This document shows, in pieces, positions 52,870 through 64,000 of a DNA stretch of 64,000 bases. This DNA comes from Aulostomus chinensis (lineage: Eukaryota > Chordata > Actinopteri > Syngnathiformes > Aulostomidae), in assembly GCA_037954235.1 (NCBI GenBank), contig JBBMOA010000004.1:3106001-3170000 (forward strand), written 5' to 3'. The position numbers and the translations under genes are program-made. Under the pieces are notes generated by a model. That model was given only the letters and a program-made list of their open reading frames with translations, was not told the origin of the DNA and ran no database searches. Positions within the stretch are counted from its first letter, which is position 1. Each line of letters starts with the position of its first letter.

Positions 52870-55800
52870 TAAATGACTTGATAGTTTGTTTCAGTCTGTT
52901 GAATCGCAACTTTATATAAGTGGGTTTTGAGACTTGTACACTAGTTTATGTAGCAATGGTTTTTTGTTTTGTTTTGTTTTTGTCCTTGCATGTTTCTCAA
53001 AGATTCGGGGAAAATTGGTGTAAATGATGAAACATCTGCAGGAGTTGAACATCCTGAATTAAAACCATTCTAGATTTAGGACAAAATATTCCACCGGTAC
53101 AGCTTGATAAAATAAACCCAGCTTTAAATAGCAATGAATCTTCTTTTGGCGTGCATGTTAACTTCTCACAGCAGCTGATATTTCCTGTCTTACCTCGAAC
53201 ATTAATCACGAGAGCCACTAGAAATTGTTACACAGTTACATTATTGAAATCATTTATAAATGGTTTTACTCTTGTATTAATAATCAACCACAATTTGACA
53301 ACACTAATAGTTTTGAGTAGTTCTGTAGATCTGATGGGGATACTGAAACTGTCACAAGCGAGGTCCTGCAGGGATCTAGCCAAGGACCATTCTTATTCCT
53401 TATTTGTCAATCATCCTGCTCATGCTAAGATCCTTTTATAGATAATAGTAATTCTCCTGTATAAATGTATAATTAAAATTTTCTGTCGATTTGATTTCTG
53501 TCATGAAAAAGTATTTTGTCATGATGGAATTGGACTGGCATCGTACCTATGATGGATGCTTGATGCTGCATAGTCACGTGTGAGCATCTTCTGCTAGCGG
53601 AATCTGTTAATATTGATTGAGCAGGGGACAAAGATGTTTTTCCAAGCAAATATCAAACCCTCTGCAGATAGTGATGATGCTTAAGATTGAGAAGTGTAAG
53701 GGACTAAACGAGGGCACTTGGAGAGTGCATACCTCCGTCATTGTTTGCTTTGTTAAAAGGTTTGGACCCAAAATTGAATGGGTTTTTCATTCCCAATGCT
53801 ACACACACACTCACACACGAGCCACCCCCTGCTGCTGTGATTATATGCTGCTGTGGCAGTAAGGTTTTGGTACACAAAACAGCATTTGCATTTGTAATTA
53901 GCAACAGATTCATCAATCCACCATGTCCAGAGACACAACTGTTGTTAAGTCTTCCATCTGGAGTACCGTGGAAGTCCCTAAGCCTGCAATTTAATTCACA
54001 CGAGACCCAACAGCAAAAAATGAGCAGCTTAAACAGGAAAAAACAACATTCCAAATGGTGATGTGTGACCAACGCCGTGGACAACTTCTGAGACAGTCCT
54101 GCCATATTGCTGATTGTTGAATACTGATAACACTCGGTCCAGCGATATTTTGTTTCGACCAGTGTTGAGTATTACAGCATTGGCATTATTGCCATTAAAA
54201 GCTTAACCTTGTTCTGCTACAGTGTTACCTACTGAGAAAAGTAACTTGTTCAATACTTTTGTGTTAATAAATATAAAAAGCTCTTTGTATTGCTTGCGCA
54301 CATTATATTGTTCGGATGCCATGACACCAAACATTAGGGCAGACACAATATCCCCTTTACAGCTCTTTACAGAAACTTGTGTTTGATTCAAGTCATCAAG
54401 AGTTCACCAGATAGGGCACCTTACCTTCCTGTTGTACTTCACAAAGTGGGAACTGTGGGGGAGGCAGAGAAGGACACAGGATCTTAAAGTACCTCCTACC
54501 ACCTGCTAAATTCTGTGTGTAAGTCTCAGACGACAGTCCACCAAATGGCAGGTAAATGTCTGGACCCAGATTTTGATGTAATCATTCACGGATCACAATG
54601 CAACAAAAATGCTGGTTGTTGGACGTACTTCAGATTTGAAGTACTTTTCAAGTAGGAGGAAAAATGTACCAGGAAATTTAGTGCCCAATTAAATTACTTA
54701 CTTGAAAAAGTAACCAAATAATACTTCTCTTGACTTTTTAAAATGTTATGCATTACTAGTTATAACAAAAATGTGCATATTTTTCAATCGTAAGAAAGTC
54801 ATGCATCACTCAGTGCTGATTTTGATTAAGTCTTATTGTTGTCATCTCTTTTGCTTCGTTTGTGCAAATAATAGAAACTTTAAAAGAAAAACAAACCAAC
54901 AACTTTTTCATACCTAATCACCCACGCCATAGAGAACTGCAGCTCTCATATTCAGTTCTCCATGTTGTCATTTGTTGATAATTGCTGCGCTCTCAGCTGG
55001 ATAAACTGAAGGTGGGAACACTGCTGAGTTCAGACGGCATCTTGGCTGTGAGTGCAGCCTAAGTGAGCTGCAAACACCAAACACATGCAACTAAAATAGA
55101 CTTGCTGAACCCTGACTGATGCTTTGAAATGTGTTCACCCACAGGAATGAGAGAAGGGGACGCAGCAGGAAACTAATAAGAGCTGTATTCCACCTCAGAG
55201 TCTTGCTCACATCTCAGTCACTTGTCACAGTCTTATGAACCTCTGACCACCTCCAACCTCTGATGTTTTAATATCCCAAGATGTCTCTGTCATGGTGATG
55301 ACGGGTTGGTCCATCATGATAGATAAATGTGAGAAACCAGAGACACAATACTCTTTTCTTTTTTTTTTTCACCCTCAGGAACAGAAGAACAAGCAAGGCC
55401 AGAAAATATTGAATTATTCAGTTTTCCTTTTCTTGTGAATCATTTTATTGTACTGCAAAGTAATCCTGAAAGTACAGAGTAATTTGCATGTAAAGTGTCC
55501 TGACTTCCAACCCCCACTGGGTTTTTATTTTGGCTGTAGGGCACAGTAGATAGACGACATCTCCCCCTCACGCAGGGATGGATGAAGTTGCCCATCCGGA
55601 AATCTAGACTGCATCCCTAAATTTGTTCCTGTCAAACCTCATGTCTGGGATGGTGAGGAGAAAGTCAGGCGTTTCTTAGCAGAAGGAGCTCATGCTGTTT
55701 TCTCTGAGGCTTCATTCACACGTGATATCTACTTCAGAGGGAAACCAGTGTGACAGGATAAACTGGTGAGAAACACAGATGTGAGAGACTGCGGTAAATT

Positions 55801-58800
55801 TTTCACATTCATGCTGTTCTGGATGTGATTGACCTTTCAACACCAATACAGAGAGCAAGAGGTGTCTGTCTGTATTTCTTTGGATGCTTCTATTGTCATC
55901 AAAGTAAATGCTCGAATCCTGGAAGAGAAAACACAACACTAATAATGTCCAAAAGGGCGATACAGATGATCAGTCAACAGGTTAGACAGATTATCTGCCA
56001 CAAAATGATTGCAACACTCTCCGAAGACTGAACACTGGCTCATCAATCAATCAGTCTTCATTGACCCCGTCTTAATCCTAACCCCTCAAATGGGGTTTTG
56101 TGAACTGTGTTCACAAGACATAAACTTACACATGAGATATCCTGAAGTCTTGTTTTTTGTTTAGGTTTATTTGAATCAGCAGCCTCAGTTCCTGACTGGG
56201 TTGCGATGTCCGCCAGCTTCCACCACATCACATAGCGATTTGTTGGTTTAACCACTTGGGTGACAAAACAAGTAGTCTTATGTATCCAAGAGCTTTTTCC
56301 TCTTTTTATCAGGTCCTAATTTATTTTCCAATCAGTGTAACATTTCTATAACAGTGTTTCTAACTCCTGGGGCCCGCTCTGCAAACCTATCAAGGATGTA
56401 TTTAATAGCTGGCTTGACTTACACGACACCACGACGATCACAAATATCGAGAGGTCTACAGGAGACACCCATTTCAGTCCACAAGAGCGAACCGTAATCC
56501 CTAACAAATATGAGTTAATCCATAATACAGGACAAAAAGCTGCTGCTGCCAAAACAGGACTGTTCATTCAAAAGTTGGCTTCACGAAGGTATTTAGAACA
56601 ATGCTTTGAATTTAATTTGCAGCCTGAAGGAAACAAATTAATCACCCTGCTGCTTTAACAAACCACATAATGCACACTTGTACCCCGCACTCAAATAAGA
56701 CAGACACAGAGAGAGAGAAGAAATGTGTTTTTTTTACCACAGTAATGTGAACAAAGGAAACTTCATCCATACTAGATTACTGTTTAGTGGCTCAGTAAGA
56801 CACTGCAATGTAATGAGTACATTAGTGTAGTGTATTTCTTAATAATGCACATTTAGGGAAAGAAGCCATCAAAACTGTTTCTGTTTTGAATTGCTGCTTA
56901 TGGAAAGTACATGTTTCAAGGCCTTGCACACCTCCGAAAGTGCTGTTTTTGTCTTAGGTACATGAGCAGATGAGGGGTGATGGCGCAGCACATGATGCAG
57001 GGACACACGTGAGGTCACCAGAGTCATTTATCTCATGACAGATGTGTACCAATGTTCGAGCTCTGCTTGTAGCACTGAGGGTTTCTCCCTCTGGGGTGGG
57101 TGGGGCTTTCTTGCTGTGGCTGTCCATGCACCTGGCTGATTATTGACCCCTCTGTCCAATCAAGCTCATCACCAGGCAGTATACATCCCCCAGCTTCTGA
57201 TCCACTTGTCATCATATTGTCGTACCTCATGATCTTCTTCCACTTGTCTCTGTCGGCTTCACCTCTCGCCTGCCATTCAAGCAGCCCACGCTCTACCATA
57301 CCCCCACCGTTTAACCTTACGACAAATAATCACCATATCAAACCCCCTGCTGCTCTGTGTTTGGATCGTTTTCAGTCTCCTTAACAGTAGAGGTGTGTTC
57401 AAGTTCAGCAGAGTGAGGAAGCACCACTATAGGTGGCGTTTTATACCTCGACTCCAGACAACCAAAAAGATTATCGACTCAATCATTCATTCATTTATAT
57501 AAATCAGAATGAAGGATTCTTTTTGCTTGTTTTACGTGGGATAGCTTGGCAGTATAATGAGAATATCAGGAAATATCAACAAATTAAAATGAAGAACCGT
57601 ATTTATTATTTTGGCTGTTTGTTACTATTTTGGTTACAGCGACCACTGTTGTTGTGAAGGCGAGTTGTCGCTGTCCCTGCATCCTGACTGTTGTGTTTAA
57701 TTTCCATTGCGCATGTGACAGTGACAAAACAATGAAACAGTGAGTTCATATGTGTCAACACTAGTGTACAGTGATATTCAGAAATGTAACCTTTTCATCG
57801 TAAAGCTCCAAGGACTGAGAAGTATTTATCCATGATACTAAACCCAGACCTGAGACACACTGTTAACAGTGGCATTTTTAGCACTCCGTTACATTGCAAG
57901 CAAATGGCTGCTAAATATGCAGAATGATGTCATTGATTTATGTCATCAAAATACTCTGCAGCGAGTTCAAAACAGATATGTGGCATGTTAACGTTAGCCT
58001 GGTCATGATGGAGATCATTTTGGGCTGTGTCAGCCAGCTAGGCTACACATCCACATCTGCACTTTCAAGAGTTAAGCTTCTGTTATGGCTTGTCGCATCC
58101 CTGCATCACTACATAATGTCCTAATGCCTGAGTTGCACTGGATGTGTTAGGAGTCTGAGCCACAAAGAGGCGCAAGTCATCAAAATTGCGACTGAAGCTG
58201 CACTCAAGTCCAAGTCGTCTGGCCTTCACTGATGTGCTGCTAGCAATCCTAAAGCCTGAATTTGAGAGTCTGAACACCCAAATTAGAATATTTAAGTTTT
58301 ACATTTTTAACAGACAATTTGAAAAGTACATTTTAATAAGTAAGGAATAATTCCAGAACTATCACCTCTGCCATTTTACCTTCCCTCCACCACCACTATC
58401 GGCTAATGCAGTCATTATAGACAGCATTAGCAGATAGATTATTCAAGGAGCAGAGGCCCACAGCAGGGAGGTGTTATGATTTCAGCTGAGCCTCGGTGGG
58501 AGAGGAGGACCACAGTGTCTCAGTCTGGGGCAGTCTTATTTAAATGAACCTACAGCACAAACTCTGGGCAGTGATGGAATAGTCACTCTGTATAATTTAG
58601 ACCAATTAAACCCAAATCTGTGCTTTGGTCACTGACAGTAGACCGAAACACGCTTTGTACCACAACAAATCTATTTCTGTTCTCCAAAGATGTGGATTAA
58701 GCCGGAGGCCCGAGTTCATTTTGACAGAGATGAAAATGAGTTTACAACAAGCGTAACACTGTCCGGTTGAACTTGTCGCTGAGATGTTATTCTGACTTGT

Positions 58801-61210
58801 GGGATAGAAAACCCTCTCCCCGCCGTCAATTATTTAAATACACGCTCCCCCCTACTTTCTCTTCACCTCCCATGGCTAACCGAAGCATCAGCAAAAAAGC
58901 ACATTTTATCAGTGGCAGGACTTTGCCAGGAAATCATTCACCTATATAATTACCAATCGACAAAAGGCAATTTGTGGGCTACAGTATCTGATGCAGGTGA
59001 AAGACGCTTAGGAATCAATATTCTCTATCCATCTTTTCTTGTGGAATTAAAGTCTTAGGAGCGTTTTGGCTTCATTTGAATTTTATCAATACTGCTTATC
59101 TATACCGATAATTATTGGTTCTCCTGTTGATACTGCGCTCCATAACTTGGTGCAAGAACTAAGGACAGGAAGAGAGCTTCTAGTTTACAGGGATATGTCC
59201 TTTTTTAAAAAAGCACCTCCCTTTTTCTACTTAGTCGTTGTGAAGATTATTTCCTTTATCATGTATTTTCTATGCTCAAACTCATATTTGGGAATATTTT
59301 ACTGGTCATTTAAAAAAAAAAAGTGTGTTTTTTTTATGTGTTTACGTGAAATTAGTTAAATAAGCAAAAATGACTTAATAATTCTTGAAAAATATATGCT
59401 GATGTCTTAAAAATGAGCCTTTATTTTACTGAGATGCTACTGATTGTATTGAGACTAATTGTTTAACTAGAACCTTTATGGATCAGAGCTGGATTTAGAC
59501 ATACTGAACCTGGGATTAATTGAGGTCATATTTACAGTAGAGTATCTAAATATCACATAAAGCATGTGTTCTTTTATTTTGTATGATGTTTTTTTAAAAA
59601 ATTGTTTAAAAAAAAACCCAACCTATTTAATTGTTCTGAATTTGCCAAAAACAACTTCACCTACTTAAGTCATTGATTACCAAGAAATAAAAGCAAAAGG
59701 AATATTGAGAAGAATTGCAACATTTCTTTCGAATATATAGCATTTCTCTATGACTTTTATTGTTTAACTGTCGGAAGGCCTCACGTACACCGTCAGGTCC
59801 CATACGTTGAAGAGAAATAATCGCATTTATACTTTTTGTTGTTCAAAGCTTAATCACAACATGTTTGTCTCCATCCTGTGAGTGTGAGCTTTTACAAACT
59901 GTTAATGCATGTTGACAGCACAAAGCCTTCTCAGTTGTTACTGTTATGGCTGTTAAACATTGGACTGACTATTTGTAGTGTAGCACAACCTCTGAAAAAT
60001 GAATTGTTTTGCTATCAGACTTAGATCCACTGGGTCTGATAATATTTGGAAAATTTAGAAGTGTCATGATTAAATGTGTGTCCTGCGGGTTAAATTACAT
60101 GATGTTCCATGTATGTTCCTGGTGAGTTTTATCAGGGTTCACATGAACAAAACACAAACAGGTAAAATAAACTATTGTTACCTCATGGTTACAACATGCC
60201 TCCCATTATGAAAGTCAGCCAAAGGGTATTGATGAGGTGAATGTCCGTCTGAAATGGTGCATTATGCTGTGCAACCTTGCACTCTGTGTGCATGTTCAGT
60301 CCCAATGGGCAGAGCAAAAATATTGCTTCTGCTTTACTTGGCATCTTGTACACAGCATGGAGTGTTTGTTTACTGATATTATATTCACTGCAGGACCACT
60401 GTCTACTCTTTAAGACGGAAGACACCAAACGAATTTCCCTGTAAAGACACAAAAATTACTATGTGGTCTTTTTATTAGAGGGGAAACAGCATCTACAGAG
60501 GCTGGAGCTACATCCCATTTATTATTCTAACTTCTCATTTATATTAGGCTCCTCCAAACACACATTGCCCAAATGCTTCAGAGCAACCAAGGCAGGACAC
60601 TTTGAATAAATAGATTATGAAAAATAAATGATTTCTGTGTACGTATGTTTACATTTTCCCGAAGCAGTTTGTACAATTTAGACTTCTGGTTGAAATGATC
60701 TGCTTCCATTCCTTACGTGGGTGTTAGATGAGTGATACTGAGCAGAGAGTAACATTATGCAGCACTGATATGAAAACACCGATCGTGGCTCAGCAAATAT
60801 GGATAAAACAAACTTTGCTCTTGTTTACTGTGATGGATTATCTCATTCTGTGGAAGTTGTTTTTCATAAAGCCACAGCAACAAGAACAGCCTTTGCAGCT
60901 TTCTCTGAAGGAGGAAAACAAGTGCTCATACAGTCACGCAAAGTATCTCCAGCTATGCTGACGCTGCTGAGAGCAAACCTGGCACACCTCTCTCTCTCTC
61001 TCTTAAAATGTCTTCTTGGCTGATTGATTTGGCTTTTATTTTCTGCTCTGATGCCATCATTCAAAGATCAGTCAAGTGTTCGTGCCAAACCAACACGAAA
61101 ACACGTTTGCATGCATCTTCAAGTTTAACAAAGTCAAATGCTCATTTGCTCCGTTTCCCACTTTATGCCATGTTTTTCATGCAAATAGGTGCAAAGATTT
61201 AACATTAGCC
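52870..61210. other. Long stretch without recognised gene
   Basis: About 8.3 kb. Overlapping frames of 133 (minus) and 106 (plus) codons at 53.70-54.10 kb lie on opposite strands, share no motif with any family I know, and contain simple-sequence stretches. The block near 53880-53920 (CAGCATTTGCATTTGTAATT) and 58520-58980 look like unique regulatory DNA. No tRNA, SINE or transposon ends that I can support. Confidence 0.4.
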
Positions 61211-61217
61211 CACATGA

Positions 61218-61775
61218 TCCACATGTGCTTGCTTGGGTTTGACATGTTAGCCCAGAGGCTCCACATGTGTACTTATTTGGGTTTCACATGTTAGCTGATT
61301 GGTTCTACACATGTACTTAGTTGGGTTTCACACGTATGCTGATAGGCTCCACATGTGTACTTATTTGGGTTTCACATTAGCTGATTGGTTCTACACATGT
61401 ACTTAGTTGGGTTTCACATGTATGCTGATAGGCTCCACATGTGTTTGCTTGGGTTTCACATGTTGGCTGATAGGCTCCACGTGTGTTTGCTTGGGTTTCA
61501 CATGTTAGCTGATAGGCTCCACATGTGTACTTATTTGGGTTTCACATGTTAGCTGATAGGTTCCACGTGTGTTTGCTTGGGTTTCACATGTTAGCTGATA
61601 GGCTCCACATGTGTTCTTATTTGGGTTTCACATGTTAGCTGATAGGTTCCACATGTGTTTGCTTGGGTTTCAAATGTATGCTGATAGGCTCCATGTGTCT
61701 TTGCTTGGGTTTCACAAATTAGCCGACAGGTTCCAGATGTGTACTTATTTGGGATTCAAATGTTGGCTGATAGGT
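61218..61775 (+). repeat. 44 bp minisatellite, about 12-13 copies
   Basis: The unit is GATAGGCTCCACATGTGTAC, TTATTTGGGTTTCACATG, TTAGCT. Copies alternate between TACTTATTTGG and TTTGCTTGGG in the middle, and some lack three or four bases. The unit length is not a multiple of three, so the open frame reading LLGFHMLADRFHMC is an accident. Each unit carries CACATGTG, a palindrome and E-box-like word. Confidence 0.93.
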
Positions 61776-61789
61776 ATATTATTACATAA

Positions 61790-63320
61790 GTATATATTTT
61801 CTTCTTCAAATTTGAAATATTCATATTTTTTTCTGGCCTCAAGTAGTGTCTAAAAATACATAATTCCAGTCCATGTCTGAGAGTTAGGCCTCTGCCCCAT
61901 CGCAATCGGAGTGAACAGAATTTTGTTTATTGTGCACACAGTGAATGAATTACTTTTTTACTGGGTAAACATGCCGTAGCTTAAATATAAAAATCACAGT
62001 GAGAAATGTTTATTTGTGAATGGAGGCAGACATTAGATAGATCTCAACTCCCAGGATTTTAAAGCTAAATAAAAAAATAAAAAAATAAATAAGAAAAAGA
62101 ATTCAACAACTTTACGATTGTGTACTACAGCACTAGACAAAAGTAAGATGTGTGTGTAACCTGAACCTTTAAATAACTTTAAACTATGTGTAATTTCACA
62201 TCTGTGAAATATCACGATGTAATCATGACAACCTATTTTCAGCTGTGCATTTTTGTGTGGCAGTCATAGAAACTGTTAAGATTTGCTTTATATTGTGCAT
62301 GTGTGCAGTGTAACTCCATGTATCCGTGACACTGATAAACTGAAAAAGTATGTTATTTATATGGGAGGTGGAATGTGTTTCTGGCTGATGATAAAAGGCT
62401 GCAGCCCAACTTGTGGCCTCATGTCTCGGCTCTGTGCTGATATCAGCCAGGATGAAGGTGACTAAGGATGACAAGCAGCCAAATGCCTTTCACCTGCAGC
62501 AGCTTCCTGAGCACAAACGGCACAATGTAGGCAAACAGGAGCATGGAGGCAGCAATTATGACGCGGCTGACCTTCACATGTAACATTTCTCCGCGATGGA
62601 GCTGTCAGAAGTGTCATACTCTGCACTGTTTACCTTTGTCGCAGTCGCATGGTTTTAACTAAAGGAGCCAAAGGTTAAAAAAAATGCTCGAATCTGATTC
62701 ACAGAAAGGCTTTGTCATTTTGTTCACAGATTTTTTTTGTGTTCTCAGACTGGATACTTTTTAACCGTCTTTCTCCAATAATTTTTCAATTGTGTTCTTC
62801 TTTCACAAAGAGAAAGGCTTGTCATCGCTGTGCACTTCCCTGCAAAATTACTGGGAAATTTTCCTAGACAGACAAGGGAAAATGCAGCTAATAAATTCTG
62901 CATGTAGTGATTAAATTTAAATACAGAGGTCAAGAGCCCTCATTATTTGCACTAAAATATTAAAATACTGTTAATATTTTATGCGGCCAAATATGCAGTA
63001 CTGAATTAATTTCAAAGAAAAATGTTTCCATAGAATAAAGTGCTTTAAGTTAAAAAAAAAAACAAAAAAAAACTTTTATGCTGTTGTTGAATTTTTTGTT
63101 TTGTCTATGCAGAGCTGGGTGCATCCCGGGCCTCTCCCACATGCCTCAGTGTCAGTGTGAGTCATTGTGTAATGGGGAAATAAACAACTGGTGTGACCAT
63201 ATTTGCACAACTTCTCACCTGGAAGCCCTTCAATAAACTAGTTTCATATCAACCTCAAGCACCAGAAGTACAATCACTTGAAGTAGATATAGAAATGCCC
63301 CCATATCCAAAAGTATATAT
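61790..63320. other. No gene seen
   Basis: The sequence at 62330-62620 is GC-richer and non-repetitive but has no convincing exon. The remainder is AT-rich. Confidence 0.4.
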
Positions 63321-63329
63321 GTATATATA

Positions 63330-64000
63330 CAATGGGGGAAATAAGTATTGAACGCATTAACTTTTTTGTCATTACATTTATTTCCAAAGATGCAATTCAT
63401 GTGACATTTCTTCCAGACACTGGTATTAACTCAAATAATCAACACATGAAAAGAAATCACAACATTCAAATCCATAAATAATGATTATATGGAATTATGT
63501 GCAATAACACAGGAAAAAAGTATTGAACACACCATGGGAAAGCTGTATAGTTTGGCAAGGAAAGGCACCATACCATCTCAAATCTGACAGTAATTAGTCT
63601 TTGTACTTCCTATAAGTGCAAACCAACATCAGCTGGGTGAGTGCTGATTGATGGCCCTATAAACAGGTTGTTTTTTCACCAAGTAGTCAAACAAGACACA
63701 TCTCATGATGGGTAAAAGCAAGGAGCTCTCTCTAGACCTTCGCAACCTGATTGTTGCTCAGCATCAGAATGGAACTGGTTACAGACTTATCTCAAAGCAT
63801 CTGAGTATTCCAGTAAGCACCGTTGGGGCTATTATCCGCAAGCGGAAGAAGCATCACCTTATCATCAACAGGCCACGCACAGGAGCTCCTCGCAAGATTT
63901 CTGACCAGGGGGTCAGAAAGATGGTCAGAAGAGTTCTCAAAGAGCCAAGGACCACCCGGAAAGCGCTCCAGAAAGACATGGAGGCAGCAGGTACAAGTGT
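63330..64000 (+). mobile_element. Tc1-type transposon, cut by window end
   Basis: After TA at 63328-63329 the end reads CAATGGGGGAAATAAGTATT, the common fish Tc1 terminus. A second copy of the core, AGGAAAAAAGTATTGAACAC, sits at 63511-63530, giving the IR/DR arrangement of two transposase sites per end. The right end lies beyond the window. Confidence 0.9.
63705..64000 (+). CDS. Tc1 transposase, N-terminal part (open to window end)
   Basis: Tandem ATGs at 63705 and 63708 open MGKSKELSLDLRNLIVAQHQ, then NGTGYRLISKHLSIPVSTVG, AIIRKRKKHH, NRPRTGAPRKISDQGVRK and VLKEPRTTRKALQKDMEAA. This is the bipartite paired-like DNA-binding region of Tc1 transposases: a first helix-turn-helix ending STVGAIIRK, a GRPR-like NRPRTGAPRK hook, and the start of the second helix-turn-helix. 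No stop or frameshift occurs in the 97 codons visible. The catalytic DDE part is outside the window, so I cannot tell whether the copy is active. Confidence 0.92.
   Translation, partial: MMGKSKELSLDLRNLIVAQHQNGTGYRLISKHLSIPVSTVGAIIRKRKKHHLIINRPRTGAPRKISDQGVRKMVRRVLKEPRTTRKALQKDMEAAGTS

Noticed and set aside
53704..54105. 133-codon minus-strand frame
   Set aside because: Overlapped by a 106-codon plus frame. It contains simple-sequence CVSVCV stretches and has no recognisable domain. More likely chance in unique non-coding DNA.
61218..61775. Possible CRISPR array
   Set aside because: Units are contiguous with no unique spacers, and the context is eukaryotic. It is a minisatellite.

Overview
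The window looks like a stretch of teleost fish nuclear genome that is poor in host genes and rich in transposons. The evidence is long AT-rich non-coding sequence, many (CA)n and (GT)n microsatellites, tRNA-derived SINEs of the fish type, BED-finger hAT transposons, a Tc1 element, a TRIM (B-box/coiled-coil) fragment, and a transposon gene with ordinary GT-AG introns. No bacterial or phage-style gene packing is present. The species cannot be named from sequence alone. All identifications rest on reading the sequence and on remembered family features; no database search was run.

Layout. 0.5-1.0 kb: a CpG-richer promoter-like block and a candidate first coding exon (plus strand, unrecognised gene) ending in a good splice donor. 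1-14 kb: mostly featureless, with four SINE copies of two families (two with 10-13 bp target duplications). 14.9-17.6 kb: a TRIM pseudogene fragment and an LTR-like block, enclosed by a hAT-like inverted-repeat pair. 17.7-22.3 kb: a 4.6 kb DNA transposon with inverted termini, a TA duplication, subterminal tandem repeats and a minus-strand gene. Eight coding exons join in frame to 511 codons, resembling the teleost family usually auto-named SAMD3-like. 27-29 kb: an unidentified frameshifted coding remnant, a small MITE and a decayed BED-hAT transposase start. 37.9-38.8 kb: a 937 bp hAT with a perfect 8 bp duplication.

41-52 kb is the densest region. It holds decayed tRNA-Gln genes, several BED-exon-bearing mini-hATs (some nested, one with its empty site preserved in a local duplicate), and a perfect 36 bp hairpin. 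It also holds an intronless 381-codon minus-strand ORF built from 108-residue repeats with a conserved Cys/His signature that I do not recognise. 52-63 kb is single-copy-looking DNA with a 44 bp minisatellite at 61.2-61.8 kb. At 63.3 kb a Tc1-type transposon starts and its open transposase frame runs off the window.

Functionally, the genes seen do not form a pathway. Most coding capacity belongs to mobile elements. The two things most worth following are the Cys/His-repeat ORF at 45.2-46.3 kb and the intact spliced gene carried by the 17.7-22.3 kb element.
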